A DNA stretch of 64,000 bases, taken from positions 62,001-126,000 of the forward strand of contig CAKZPE010000007.1 of NCBI GenBank assembly GCA_937138495.1, in the 5' to 3' direction. Of the stretch, positions 9,567-19,263 are shown piece after piece. Position numbers and translations under genes: made by a program. A model generated the notes under the pieces. It ran no database searches, was not told the DNA's origin, and saw only the letters and a program-made list of their open reading frames with translations. Origin of the DNA: an uncultured Oceanospirillaceae bacterium (lineage in GTDB: Bacteria > Pseudomonadota > Gammaproteobacteria > Pseudomonadales > Balneatricaceae). Within the stretch, counting starts at the first letter, position 1, and each line of letters opens with the position of its first letter.

Positions 9567-9908
9567 TTAAAAGTAAGATGCGTAATCGCTGTCTTTGAAT
9601 CCCAGTTTGCGGCTCTCGCCCAGATCCAGTACAGGACGCTTAATCAGAGTTGGATTTGCCAGCATGACCTCAACGGCAGATGCGGCATCCAGAGTGTTCT
9701 TTACGTCGTCTTCCAGCTGGCGCCAGGTTGTGCTGCGCTTGTTCACCAGGCTTTCCCAGCCCAGTTCCCGGCTCCACTGCTCCAGCTGAGTCTTATCCAG
9801 ACCGTCTTTACGGAAGTCATGGAAAGTAAATTCAATGCCTTGTGCGTCTAACCAGCGCTGGGCTTTTTTCACGGTGTCACAGTTAGAAATACCGTACAGA
9901 GTGGTCAT
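9567..9908 (-). CDS. ArsC/Spx-family reductase-like protein (YffB type)
   Basis: 113 residues beginning MTTLYGISNCDTVKKAQRWL. The single N-terminal cysteine (Cys10) and the C-terminal IKRPVL motif place it in the ArsC/Spx/YffB thioredoxin-like family. It lies between dapC and dapD, as in Pseudomonas-type dap loci, which favours a housekeeping YffB-like thiol role (possibly glutathione-dependent) over arsenate reduction; no other ars gene is nearby. The ATG at 9908 is chosen; a longer upstream reading would run inside dapC. Confidence 0.85.
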   Translation of the reverse strand: MTTLYGISNCDTVKKAQRWLDAQGIEFTFHDFRKDGLDKTQLEQWSRELGWESLVNKRSTTWRQLEDDVKNTLDAASAVEVMLANPTLIKRPVLDLGESRKLGFKDSDYASYF

Positions 9909-9921
9909 CAGTCTTTTCCTG

Positions 9922-11130
9922 TTACAGAGATTCAACGTAGGCGCGGATGCGCTGAGCGGCTTCAACACATTCTTCGATGGTGGCAACCAGCGCCATGCGA
10001 ACATAGCCTTCGCCAGGTACCTGGCCATCCACTTCACGGGAGAGATAACGGCCCGGCAGTACGGTGACGTTCTGCTGGCCAAACAGCCCCTGGGCAAAGA
10101 GGTCATCTGCGATTGGTGTTTTAGCCCACAGGTAGAAGCTGGCATCCGGTGCTTTAACATCCATGACCGGTGCCAGGATGTCGACTACTGTCCGGAACTT
10201 TTCGCGGTACTTATCGCGGTTTTCCAGTACGTGGGCTTCATCGTTCCAGGCGGCAATGCTGGCCAGCTGATTCGGGATGGACATGGCACAACCGTGATAG
10301 GTACGGTAGCTCAGCAGCGGTTTAATGCAGGCGGCATCACCGGCAATGAAACCGGAACGCAGGCCTGGCAGATTGGAACGTTTGGACAGGCTGTGGAATA
10401 CGATACAGCGGCTGAAGTCATGACGGCCGATGGTCGCGCAGGCTTCCAGCAGGCCAACAGGTGGCTGGGCCTCATCCAGATAAATTTCGGAATAGCACTC
10501 ATCGCTGGCAAGAATGAAATCGTACTTGTCGGCCAGAGCGATAAGCTTTTTCAGGGTTTCCAGATCAGTCACGGCACCGGTCGGGTTGCTCGGAGAGCAC
10601 AGGAAAAGCAGCTGGCAGCGTTCCCAGACGGAGGCCTCTACGGCGTCAAAATCCGGGATGAAACCGTTTTCAGCAGTACAGTTCAGGAAGTGTGGTTCCG
10701 CACCTGCCAGGTAAGCTGCGCCTTCATAAATCTGATAAAACGGATTTGGTGAGACAACCAGCGGCGTAGCGGCACCTTCAGGTGCACGGGCAACGGCTGC
10801 CTGAGTAAAAGCAAAGATCGCTTCACGGGTACCGTTCACCGGCAGAATATTGTCAGCAGCGGTCAGTGTGCCTGGCTGCAGGTTGAAACGGCGGGTTGCC
10901 CAGTCAGCAATTGCTTCACGTAACTCTGGCATACCGGCGGTCGTCGGGTAATTCGCCAGACGGCCCATGTTTTCGGTAAATACATCCAGAACGAACTGCG
11001 GAGACGGGTGCTTCGGCTCACCGATAGACAGCGCAATATGCCCGAGTTCCGCCGGAGGCGTAACTGCATTTTTCAGCGTGGTCAGTTTTTCAAATGGGTA
11101 GGGCTGAAGCTTTTGTAAATCTGGATTCAT
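9922..11130 (-). CDS. dapC: Succinyldiaminopimelate transaminase
   Basis: 402 residues, fold-type I PLP aminotransferase. The PLP lysine sits in FHSLSKRSNLPGLRSGF, and the substrate/cofactor motifs SNPTGAV and SDECYSEIY are present. The N-terminal PYPFEKLTTL and family-length agreement match DapC, which converts N-succinyl-2-amino-6-ketopimelate to N-succinyl-LL-DAP with glutamate as donor. It heads the minus-strand dap run, with the arsC-like gene 13 bp downstream. In Pseudomonas it follows glnD; here glnD is about 50 kb away. Confidence 0.92.
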   Translation of the reverse strand: MNPDLQKLQPYPFEKLTTLKNAVTPPAELGHIALSIGEPKHPSPQFVLDVFTENMGRLANYPTTAGMPELREAIADWATRRFNLQPGTLTAADNILPVNGTREAIFAFTQAAVARAPEGAATPLVVSPNPFYQIYEGAAYLAGAEPHFLNCTAENGFIPDFDAVEASVWERCQLLFLCSPSNPTGAVTDLETLKKLIALADKYDFILASDECYSEIYLDEAQPPVGLLEACATIGRHDFSRCIVFHSLSKRSNLPGLRSGFIAGDAACIKPLLSYRTYHGCAMSIPNQLASIAAWNDEAHVLENRDKYREKFRTVVDILAPVMDVKAPDASFYLWAKTPIADDLFAQGLFGQQNVTVLPGRYLSREVDGQVPGEGYVRMALVATIEECVEAAQRIRAYVESL

Positions 11131-11413
11131 GGATTTGCCTTAAATGGATTTCCGGTACCGTCACCTTTGTCGACCCGGCATCAGCATGGCTGACTGCTTT
11201 AACACAGATGTTTTGCCAGTATATTGCGCGTGGTCATTAAGGCTGGCAATTATAGCGGATAAGCGGAGAGATTAACTAGCAGAATACGGCACCTTTAAGG
11301 GCTGTATTGTACAAAAAATGTCAGTTCACAGTGGGTTCAGGCATCCGGGACTAGTCTTCCTGACTGTCAGTTCTGTCTGGCGTTTATGGAAGCCAATTAA
11401 CAGGGATTTTGTT

Positions 11414-12502
11414 ATGAAAAGACTGCCTAAGATCACGACGGCAATTTTAGCAGCAGGGGTGCTCTCCGGGTGTGCTTCAGACCCGCGTGTCACCGATTCC
11501 GGTGTTGTTACCCGGGCTGAATACACCGCAATGCATACCCAGTACCAGCAGGCTGACCTGGCCCGCAGGCAGGCACTGGAAGATAACTCTGAACTGGAAA
11601 ACCTGCTGGCAAGTCTGCAGCAGAATCCGGCTGAAGACAGTTTGTTACCGCCGGACCCCAAGCCTGGCGAGTGCTATGCCCGGGTTGTGATTCCTGCCGA
11701 GTACACCACCGAAGAACAAACCGTTGAAGTTGCTGCAGCCAATCAGCGAATTGATCTGATTCCCGGCCGTTATGAATGGGTAGAAGAACAGGTGCTGGTG
11801 AAAGAGGCTCACACGCATCTGGAAATAATTCCCGCAACATACAAAACTGTGACTGAACAAGTGCTGGTACAGGAAGCCGGCACCCAACTGGAAAAAGTGC
11901 CGGCCCGTTATGAAACCGTTACTGAACAGATTCTGATTAAACCGGCCCACACGATTTGGAAGAAAGGCCGCGGCCCGATTGAACGGATTGATGCTGCCAC
12001 CGGTGAAATTATGTGTCTGGTGGAAGTGCCCGCCGAGTATCAGACCGTGACCCGACAGGTCCTGGCTGAGCCGGAACAGGTGCGTGAAATTACCATTCCT
12101 GCAGTATATAAATCTGTTGAACGCAGGGTGGTTGATACACCTGAAACGACCCGTGAAGTGGTCACCCCGGCTGAGTATAAGACCGTCAGAGTTAAGCGAT
12201 TGGCTGAAAAACCGTCGCAACAGGTTGTGAATATCCCTGCCCGCTTTGAAACAGTCACTCAGCGGATCAAGGTTGCTGATGCCCGGCTGGAATGGCGTTC
12301 TATTCTGTGTGAAACCAATACCCATCCCGGCATTATCAGTGAGATACAGCAAGCGTTGAACAGCCACGGTTATAACCCCGGCCCGATAGACGGTGTGATC
12401 GGTCAGGAAACAATGGCCGCGGTGGAGGCTTATCAGCAGGATAATCAGTTACCGATTGGCCAGTTAACAATCCAGACCCTTAAGTCACTGGGGGTTCAGT
12501 AG
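11414..12502 (+). CDS. Repeat lipoprotein with C-terminal peptidoglycan-binding domain
   Basis: A 362-residue predicted lipoprotein. The ATG at 11414 starts a lipobox signal peptide (AAGVLSGC), while the longer reading from 11318 lacks one. Residues about 85-310 hold eight imperfect repeats of about 28 residues with the theme (I/V/T)P-(A/G)-x-(Y/F)-x-x-V-x-x-(Q/R), for example IPATYKTVTEQVLVQEA, VPARYETVTEQILIKPA and VPAEYQTVTRQVLAEPE. The last 65 residues form a PG_binding_1 domain (EIQQALNSHGYNPGPIDGVI...ETMAAVEAYQ). It probably tethers the envelope to peptidoglycan or spans the periplasm. It stands alone, followed by a terminator. Function unknown. Confidence 0.8.
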   Translation: MKRLPKITTAILAAGVLSGCASDPRVTDSGVVTRAEYTAMHTQYQQADLARRQALEDNSELENLLASLQQNPAEDSLLPPDPKPGECYARVVIPAEYTTEEQTVEVAAANQRIDLIPGRYEWVEEQVLVKEAHTHLEIIPATYKTVTEQVLVQEAGTQLEKVPARYETVTEQILIKPAHTIWKKGRGPIERIDAATGEIMCLVEVPAEYQTVTRQVLAEPEQVREITIPAVYKSVERRVVDTPETTREVVTPAEYKTVRVKRLAEKPSQQVVNIPARFETVTQRIKVADARLEWRSILCETNTHPGIISEIQQALNSHGYNPGPIDGVIGQETMAAVEAYQQDNQLPIGQLTIQTLKSLGVQ

Positions 12503-12614
12503 CCGCTGCCACAGGTTTACTGTTGCTGATTGGCTCAGGCTGATCAGTGGTGGTAATCATTGCAGGCCTGGCTGTTTTTCAGTCCGGTCTGCGTCCTTAT
12601 GTTGCTAGATTTTT

Positions 12615-12663
12615 CCCCTGCGTGACCGGAGTTGCCCTGGTCAGTTGTCGCAGGGGATTTTTT
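12615..12663 (+). terminator. Rho-independent terminator downstream of repeat lipoprotein
   Basis: CCCCTGCG at 12615-12622 pairs with CGCAGGGG at 12649-12656. A second internal stem (GACC...GGTC) lies within, and a T-run follows at 12658-12663. Confidence 0.75.
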
Positions 12664-12759
12664 ATGTAAGGGCTGTCTGGCCTGTATTTGTTTATAACTC
12701 CTGCGAATGTTCACCTATAATCAGTGTGTTACACAGCGTTTTAGGTGCGAAAGACCACT

Positions 12760-13125
12760 ATGTTTGCAGAGAATCGGGTTCATCCCAGGGTGACGATTGA
12801 TCTGACAGCGCAGATTGGCATGTATGGAGTTCCGCTCGAGGAACAACCCGTGTTGGCAAAGATTACCAATATCAGCTTGGGTGGCATTACGGTTCAGGGT
12901 GAACAGGCGTTAGTCAGAAGTTTACGGCTTGACCGTCCTGAGTCACAACGTAGCAGTGAGTTCATGGTCAGCTTTAGCCTTGATGGCGAGCATGTACAGT
13001 GCCATTGCAGATTGGTGCATGTGCGCCGTTTGTCCCAGCATCAGTACGAATGGGGAATGCGCTTTGTGTTCAGCGGCCCCTCCCAAAAGCTTCAGCTGGC
13101 GGCACTGATAGACTGTTATCTGTAA
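12760..13125 (+). CDS. PilZ-domain protein
   Basis: A single-domain PilZ protein of 121 residues. The c-di-GMP binding signature is seen as R-x-x-x-R (ENRVHPRV) near the N-terminus and N-x-S-x-G-G (ITNISLGGI) about 30 residues later. Such proteins act as cytoplasmic c-di-GMP receptors controlling motility or exopolysaccharide. The ATG at 12760 is used; an in-frame GTG at 12745 would add five residues. It ends 18 bp before the convergent RND pump gene. The REC-GGDEF-EAL protein at 49200 is one possible source of its ligand. Confidence 0.85.
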   Translation: MFAENRVHPRVTIDLTAQIGMYGVPLEEQPVLAKITNISLGGITVQGEQALVRSLRLDRPESQRSSEFMVSFSLDGEHVQCHCRLVHVRRLSQHQYEWGMRFVFSGPSQKLQLAALIDCYL

Positions 13126-13143
13126 GCATTGTCTTTAATTGCT

Positions 13144-16100
13144 TCAGTGGCTGTGTTTAACCGGCTGTAACGGGTCTTTTTTGCCGAGCAGCCAGAACAC
13201 ATTGGCGCGGGCATTCTCAATGACCACCAGAAGCGCCGGAATCACCAGCAATATAAGCACCGTTCCGTAGAGTAGTCCAAACACGATGGAGGTTGCCATC
13301 GGAATAAGGAACTGTGCCTGTCGTGAGGTTTCGAAAAGAATCGGTGCGAGGCCGGCAACCGTGGTCAGAGAGGTCAGAAGTACTGCCCGTAAACGCTGGC
13401 AGGCGGCTTCGACGATGGCTTCATGCACACTCTGGCCCATTTTTCTCAGCTTCTGATAGAAGGTTATCAGCACAATAGAGTCGTTGATAACGATGCCGGA
13501 GAGACCGAAAAAGCCGAACAGGGACAGAATCGTCAGGGTCTGGCCGGTCAGGAAGTGACCCAGAATGGCGCCGGTTAGCCCCAGTGGAATGGCGAGCATG
13601 ACCGCCAGAGGCCAGCTGTAGGATGAGAACACCCAGCTCAGGATGATGAATATCAGCAGGAGCGCGAGGAGCAGGCCTGTTTTCATGTCAGACAGTGTTT
13701 CACGCTGATTTTTGTTTTTACCTTCAAATGTCGCAGTGATGCCGTATTCCGCCAGAATATCTCCCAATTGATTAGCACGGAAGTCAGCAATGATTTCGTT
13801 GGCATTGGCGACGGATTCATCGAGATCGGCAATCACGTTAATGGCCAGTTGGCCGTCGATCCGCTGCAGCCGGTCAAGGCCCTGTTTATCCGTGAAACTG
13901 ACAACATTGGCCAGTGGCGAGGTTGAGCCGTTCGGCAAAATTATTGGCAGATGTTGCAGGGCGCTCAGACGGTTTCGTTCAGCGTCAGGCAATACCATGC
14001 GGACTTCGACTTCATCTTCACCGCGGAAGAATACCTGAATCTGCTGACCGTCCAGCGCGGCCCGAAGTTGTCTGCCAACCGACTGAAGGTTGAGCCCGGC
14101 GGTTTCACCGGCGGGTGTCAGGGCATAAATCAGTTGTGATTTACCAAATGGCAGATCGTCATCCACATTGCTGATGCCGGCATATTTCCGCAGGGCTGTC
14201 TGAACAGCGAGGGATGCCTGCTTGAGCGTTTCCACATCCTGACCGCTGAGTTTTACTTCAATGGCTTTTCCCGGAGGGCCGGAGCGGCTGATGTCGATGG
14301 TGAACTTTTCTATGCCGGCGGGCTGGATGATTTTCTGACGCCAGGTTTTTACAAATTCAGAATTGCTGACTTCCCGGTCATCCACCGGGGTTAACTGGAC
14401 AAACAGGGCGCCGAACTCATCTCCCCGGGTTGCCCGGCTGCTGTTGCGTGAAGAACTGCTCTGGCCGTGCTTTTGCAGAGCAACGACGATCAGGTCACCG
14501 CCCAGATCCATATCGGTTTCCCGCAGAGTACTGTCCAGATGCTGTAGGAAATTATCAACTTTGCTGGCATCGGTGCCTGCACTGAACTGAATGTTAGCGG
14601 TCATTGTTTCCCCTTCGACGGCGGGGAAAAAGGTAAATTTTAGCTGGCTGCTGGCGATCAGGCCAATACTCAGGGTCAGTAAGGCAATGGCTGCACAGAT
14701 GGTTGCCCAGCGATAGATAATGGCTGTTTCAACTGCACTGCGGAATGGCCCTTGCTTAAAGCGTTCAAAACCTGCATCCAGCCGTTGCCGAAGTTTTGAC
14801 GGTTGCAGGTCCGTGGCTTTACGAAGGCTGTGGTGTAAGTGCCCCGGCAGAATGAGAAAGCATTCAATGACGGAAGCGACGATCACGCAGATAACAACGG
14901 TGGGAATATCGATCAGAATATTACCGATAATGCCGCCGATTAAGAGCAAAGGCAGGAAGGCGGCAATGGTGGTCAGTGAGGAGGCCATAACCGGTGCCAG
15001 CATTCTGTGAGCACCGCCGATAGCAGCCTGCAATCCCGGTTCGCCCATTTGCAGATGGGTCAGGGTGTCTTCACCAACGACGATGGCATCGTCCACGATA
15101 ATGCCTACCGCCATGATCATGCCAAACAGGCTGATCATATTAATGCTGCCGCCGATGCCATAGAGCACCGCCAGGGTGGCCATAAAGGATACCGGAATAC
15201 CGATGGTGACCCAGAAAGCAACCCGGGCGTTCAGGAACAGAAACAGTGTTGCGATGACCAGTATCAGGCCGCCAAGACCATTCTTGAGCAGCAGGTTGAT
15301 GCGGTCCTGGATGGGTTTCCAGCTTTCATCAAAGGGGATCAGCTGAACGCCGTCCGGCAGTTGGTTGTCCTGTTCTGCTAGCCAGTCCCGCAGGATACCG
15401 GCGGCCTCCAGAGTATCGCTGTTTTCGGTACGGCGCAGGTGTAACTGAATGGCAGGACTGCCGCGATAAGTCAGGTAAATCTGATCATCCTGCATACGCC
15501 AGTCAATGTCAGCAATGTCTCCGAGGCGGATCAGCCGGCCGGCTTCTTCGGTTAACAGAGGGAGTTGATTAAAGCCTTCAACGTCCCGTTGCTGATTGAG
15601 GCCCCGCACCAGGCGGGAGCCGTCATCTTTAGCGGCGGTGCCGGCAGGTATGTCCAGACTGCGCTGGCTGACTCTGCTGGCAATCTGGTCCAGGGATAAG
15701 CCCAGCTCGTGCAGCTTGGCCGATGAGACCTGAATGGCAATTTCTTCTTCCGGCATGCCGATGAAGTCGATCTTACTGATGCCGCGCTTCAGCAGCTCCC
15801 GTTCATATTGTCTGGCCAGTTGGCGGAGTTCTTCAAGGCTGCCCTGTTCACTGGTGATCAGCAGGCTGGCAATGTTTTCATAGCGGATAACCTGCTGAAC
15901 AATGGGTGTTTCTGATTCCTGAGGAAGGTTGCTGAGGCCGTCAATTTTCTGTTTAACCTCATCAAGAATGAAGGCACTGTCGCTGTCTTCTTCCAGCTCA
16001 AGCCGAATAGAGGCGGCTCCCTGAGTTGCTGTTGAGTACAGGGAGTCGATGCCACTGACGGCTTTAAGCTCCCGTTCAACCGGTAAAATAACTGAGCGTT

Positions 16101-16302
16101 CAACATCCTCGGCAGCGGCACCACTCCAGACGATGGCAATCGTAATAACGTCCAGCTCAAAGCTGGGAAAAAACTGAGTGTTGAGTTTTTTCAGCCCCCA
16201 GATACCGCTGAGAATCATCAGCAGCATCAGCAGGTTTGCTGCCACTTTATGGCTGGTAAACAGCGTGGTGAGGTTTTTAAGTGGCCCCTGATAGGTATTC
16301 AT
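13144..16302 (-). CDS. RND-family efflux permease (AcrB/MexB-like)
   Basis: 1052 residues with twelve predicted membrane helices and two large periplasmic loops, the standard length for an HAE-type RND transporter. The proton-relay aspartates are visible in the fourth helix (MAVGIIVDDAIVVGEDTL), and helix 10-11 motifs (GLSGIVINDSIVLI) are intact. It should form the inner-membrane proton-driven pump with the adaptor encoded 3 bp upstream. No outer-membrane channel gene is present here, so a TolC-like partner elsewhere is implied. Substrates (drugs, solvents, lipids) cannot be told from sequence. Confidence 0.92.
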   Translation of the reverse strand: MNTYQGPLKNLTTLFTSHKVAANLLMLLMILSGIWGLKKLNTQFFPSFELDVITIAIVWSGAAAEDVERSVILPVERELKAVSGIDSLYSTATQGAASIRLELEEDSDSAFILDEVKQKIDGLSNLPQESETPIVQQVIRYENIASLLITSEQGSLEELRQLARQYERELLKRGISKIDFIGMPEEEIAIQVSSAKLHELGLSLDQIASRVSQRSLDIPAGTAAKDDGSRLVRGLNQQRDVEGFNQLPLLTEEAGRLIRLGDIADIDWRMQDDQIYLTYRGSPAIQLHLRRTENSDTLEAAGILRDWLAEQDNQLPDGVQLIPFDESWKPIQDRINLLLKNGLGGLILVIATLFLFLNARVAFWVTIGIPVSFMATLAVLYGIGGSINMISLFGMIMAVGIIVDDAIVVGEDTLTHLQMGEPGLQAAIGGAHRMLAPVMASSLTTIAAFLPLLLIGGIIGNILIDIPTVVICVIVASVIECFLILPGHLHHSLRKATDLQPSKLRQRLDAGFERFKQGPFRSAVETAIIYRWATICAAIALLTLSIGLIASSQLKFTFFPAVEGETMTANIQFSAGTDASKVDNFLQHLDSTLRETDMDLGGDLIVVALQKHGQSSSSRNSSRATRGDEFGALFVQLTPVDDREVSNSEFVKTWRQKIIQPAGIEKFTIDISRSGPPGKAIEVKLSGQDVETLKQASLAVQTALRKYAGISNVDDDLPFGKSQLIYALTPAGETAGLNLQSVGRQLRAALDGQQIQVFFRGEDEVEVRMVLPDAERNRLSALQHLPIILPNGSTSPLANVVSFTDKQGLDRLQRIDGQLAINVIADLDESVANANEIIADFRANQLGDILAEYGITATFEGKNKNQRETLSDMKTGLLLALLLIFIILSWVFSSYSWPLAVMLAIPLGLTGAILGHFLTGQTLTILSLFGFFGLSGIVINDSIVLITFYQKLRKMGQSVHEAIVEAACQRLRAVLLTSLTTVAGLAPILFETSRQAQFLIPMATSIVFGLLYGTVLILLVIPALLVVIENARANVFWLLGKKDPLQPVKHSH

Positions 16303-16305
16303 GGT

Positions 16306-17559
16306 TTATTCCGCCGCCTCAACCCGCAGACCCGAAATGGCGTTTGGTAACTGGGTGGTCAGAATAGTATCGCCTTCCTGCAACTCACTGGCGGTGATCA
16401 GAACCCCGGCTTTGCCGTTAACCGAGATGTCTCCGATTCTGTGGATTTTCAGTGCTTCGAGCCGGCCGTCGGTAATGCGGTAGATCCGGCTGGTGCCGTA
16501 CAGGGCCTGAGGTGGAATCGTCAGGCTACGGGCGACCGGTGGCAGGGTGAGAGTCATTGCCAGGGAGCGGCCCGGCTCCAGTACCTGATCCTGCTGCTGA
16601 ACAGTGAACAAAGCATCCACACCGGGACGCGTGGCATTGGCTTCTGCAGCTATCCGGTCCAGTGTCAGGGGGATATCCTGCCCGTTTAGCTGGCCAGTGG
16701 CGGGTATGCCTGCCTGTTGTGACAGCTGGCTGCGGATTTCGCTCAGATACTGATTCGGTAACTGAGCCCTGATTTCCAGGTTTTTATCACTGTACATGCT
16801 CAGGATCTGATCGCCTCCGCGTACCCGGTCACCGGGGGCTGCATTCAGACGGGTGATGCGGCCGTCAAAGGGGGCTTTGATTTCACTGCGTTCGACATCC
16901 AGCGCAGCACTGGCCTGCAGAGCTTTAGCCTGAAGTAACTGTGCACTTAGCTGAGCAAGCCGGTTAGGGTGATCTGCAATGGCCTGACGACGATTATTCA
17001 GTGATAAAGCCTGCTGCTGCCGGGTCCGGCGGGCATCGTCCAGCTGATTCTGACTGGCAACCTGCTGGCTGCTCAGGTTTTGATAGCGTTCCAGAGTACG
17101 CTGGCTGATGGTGAGCAGTTCCTGTTCGATTTTCAGGGCTTTACTGTCGGCAGCAAAACGGACATCTTCAGCACCTATCTGTGCTTCAATGCGCTGTACT
17201 TCTGCGTTGCGCTGGTCCAGCAACAGGCGGGCATCTCTGTCATCCAGCTTCACCAGTACCTGGCCTTTGCTTACCCGGTTGCCTTCGGCCACAAGCCGTT
17301 CGCTGACATAGGCCGTCAGCGGTGCAGTGAGGTTGCTGCTGAGGGGGGATTCAACCTTGCCGAATAACGTGAGCTGTGGCTGCCCGGGGGCAAATTCTGC
17401 CTGCTGGACCTTCACCCGCCAGATCTTTTCCTCTACTGGCCTGGCCGGTACTGCAGCTTTGATGCTGTAAAGATAAAGTACACTGACACCGCCCAGAACG
17501 AGAAAAATAATTGGCAGCAGAAATTTAGCCAGTGGTGATGGCCTGAGGGTCGTTGGCAT
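16306..17559 (-). CDS. RND efflux periplasmic adaptor (membrane fusion protein)
   Basis: 417 residues. One N-terminal membrane anchor (FLLPIIFLVLGGVSVLYLYS) is followed by a lipoyl/barrel-sandwich half (LVKLDDRDARLLLDQ), a long helical hairpin (residues about 105-215) and a second lipoyl half (APFDGRITRLNAAPGDRV). This is the order in HlyD/AcrA adaptors. It links the permease encoded next to it to an outer-membrane channel. The two genes form an operon. Confidence 0.9.
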   Translation of the reverse strand: MPTTLRPSPLAKFLLPIIFLVLGGVSVLYLYSIKAAVPARPVEEKIWRVKVQQAEFAPGQPQLTLFGKVESPLSSNLTAPLTAYVSERLVAEGNRVSKGQVLVKLDDRDARLLLDQRNAEVQRIEAQIGAEDVRFAADSKALKIEQELLTISQRTLERYQNLSSQQVASQNQLDDARRTRQQQALSLNNRRQAIADHPNRLAQLSAQLLQAKALQASAALDVERSEIKAPFDGRITRLNAAPGDRVRGGDQILSMYSDKNLEIRAQLPNQYLSEIRSQLSQQAGIPATGQLNGQDIPLTLDRIAAEANATRPGVDALFTVQQQDQVLEPGRSLAMTLTLPPVARSLTIPPQALYGTSRIYRITDGRLEALKIHRIGDISVNGKAGVLITASELQEGDTILTTQLPNAISGLRVEAAE

Positions 17560-17719
17560 GTTGGCTCAGTTCGTTAGTCGTCAAAAGTGATCTACTCTTT
17601 GAATCATAATACATTCCGGTGGAATGAAGACAGATATCTGCCACGGTGTTTACATTACTTTACACAGGCAGGAATATATTTAACCGTAAGCCCGGTGGGA
17701 ATAATTAGGAAGGAATCTG

Positions 17720-18559
17720 ATGCAAACACATTATCTGACGTTGCAGCACAGTGCTGAGTATCGCATGGCATATCATCAGTGGGGGGATGCAGATAACCCC
17801 AGAGTGCTGGTGTGCGTGCATGGCCTGGCCCGAAACGGACGTGACTTTGATTTTATTGCCGAACAGTTAAGCAGCGAGTATCGGGTGATCTGTCCGGATG
17901 TCGTTGGCCGGGGCGTGAGCGATTGGCTGCCAGAAAATCTGGCCTACGATATGCCACTGTATGTGGCAGATATGCAGGCGTTGTTACAGCATCTTCAGCT
18001 TACTCAGGTTGACTGGCTCGGTACCTCTATGGGCGGAATTATCGGCATGTTACTGGCATCGTTGCCGGAATCTCCCATACAGCGTCTGGTACTGAATGAC
18101 GTGGGGTGCCGTATTCCGGCTGCCGCCCTGCAGCGGATTGCCATGTATGTGGGGGATCACGGTTTTGAGTCTCTGGCTGAGATAGAAGCTTACATGCGTA
18201 AAACTTACCGGGCGTATCATGACCTGGAAGACCGGCAGTGGCAGCATCTGGCCAGATACGGTCACCGCAGGGATCAGTCCGGCCGGTTACATTTGCACTA
18301 CGATCCCAGAATTGCCGGCGGTCTGGCCACGACTCAGTATGAGGATATTGATCTGATGCCATACTGGTCGCAGGTGACTTGTCCGCAATTGCTGATCTGG
18401 GGAGAAGAGTCTGATTTACTTGAAGCGGCAACGGTGACGATTATGCAGGCGGCCAACCCTCAGCTGGATGTGCTGAAAATAGCGGCGACCAGCCATGCAC
18501 CGGCACTGATGATGCCGGCCCAGATGCAGCCTGTCTGTGACTGGTTATTAAATAGGTAA
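17720..18559 (+). CDS. Alpha/beta hydrolase
   Basis: 279 residues. The nucleophile elbow is GTSMGG (Ser in WLGTSMGGIIGML), the oxyanion-hole segment VHGLARNGRDF, the acid IWGEESDLL and the catalytic His TSHAPAL, giving a full Ser-Asp/Glu-His triad. It is similar to esterase/lactonase-type hydrolases of the MhpC/BioH superfamily, with the substrate unknown. Its 3' end overlaps that of the convergent lipoprotein gene by 12 bp. Confidence 0.85.
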   Translation: MQTHYLTLQHSAEYRMAYHQWGDADNPRVLVCVHGLARNGRDFDFIAEQLSSEYRVICPDVVGRGVSDWLPENLAYDMPLYVADMQALLQHLQLTQVDWLGTSMGGIIGMLLASLPESPIQRLVLNDVGCRIPAAALQRIAMYVGDHGFESLAEIEAYMRKTYRAYHDLEDRQWQHLARYGHRRDQSGRLHLHYDPRIAGGLATTQYEDIDLMPYWSQVTCPQLLIWGEESDLLEAATVTIMQAANPQLDVLKIAATSHAPALMMPAQMQPVCDWLLNR

Positions 18560-19246
18560 CAGGGTGGTGGATGCTACGCTGTGAACCACCTTAGTGATGG
18601 TACGGTTGCTGCTGTCTGCGACCAGGTTGGCCATCATATCCTGCAGGGCAATCATCTTGCCGAAAATCCGCTCGAAGCTGAGGTTTTTGACCCCCTGCGG
18701 GCTGACGCCGTTACTTAAGAGAAATAATTCGCCGTCTTCTTTTTTAAGGCTGTTGAGCCGCCAGGCGATGGTTTCGAGGTTACGGGCGCTGTTGTAAAGC
18801 TTTTGGTGATCCAGCTCGTCCAGCAGGAAGTACTCATCTTTATGGTTGTAGGCTGCATCCAGCATGCTGATCATGCCGGCCATCAGGGCATATACCCGGT
18901 CACCCTGATAGTCCTCTGTAAAAGCCAGGGGCACGGCGTTGATGCCGTCCAGGCCGTTCATCTCGTTAAGCCGTTGCTTGCTGTCACGGTTAAACATCAG
19001 CGCTATACGGGCAGTGGTATCCACACTGCCGGCTTTCATCAATTCACGGGGGTTACGCTTATAGAGCTTGGCAGCCAGCTCGCGGTTAAGCCGCTTCAGT
19101 TCAGAGATGTGAGCATCGGTTACCGTATCAATATCGGTTTTCGCCAACTGACTGATTTTAAAACCACTGTTTTGAGTTGCGCAGCCACTGATCAGCAAGC
19201 TGCTGATCAGTATGAACAGGCTAAAAACGTGTGTGTAACTGCGCAT
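18548..19246 (-). CDS. Uncharacterised lipoprotein of the letAB operon
   Basis: 232 residues with a lipoprotein signal peptide (LISSLLISGC, Cys22). The mature part is helical, with no known catalytic motif. It begins 17 bp after the letB stop on the same strand, so it is most likely the last gene of the letA-letB lipid-transport operon. Lipoproteins accompany related MCE systems (PqiC with PqiAB), and this could be a functional counterpart although it has no obvious sequence likeness to PqiC. Confidence 0.7.
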   Translation of the reverse strand: MRSYTHVFSLFILISSLLISGCATQNSGFKISQLAKTDIDTVTDAHISELKRLNRELAAKLYKRNPRELMKAGSVDTTARIALMFNRDSKQRLNEMNGLDGINAVPLAFTEDYQGDRVYALMAGMISMLDAAYNHKDEYFLLDELDHQKLYNSARNLETIAWRLNSLKKEDGELFLLSNGVSPQGVKNLSFERIFGKMIALQDMMANLVADSSNRTITKVVHSVASTTLLPI

Positions 19247-19263
19247 GGGATATCCGTATTTCG

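Noticed and set aside
9567..9908. Arsenate reductase of an ars operon
   Set aside because: Lies between dapC and dapD as the YffB-type gene does in relatives, with no arsB, arsR or arsH nearby.
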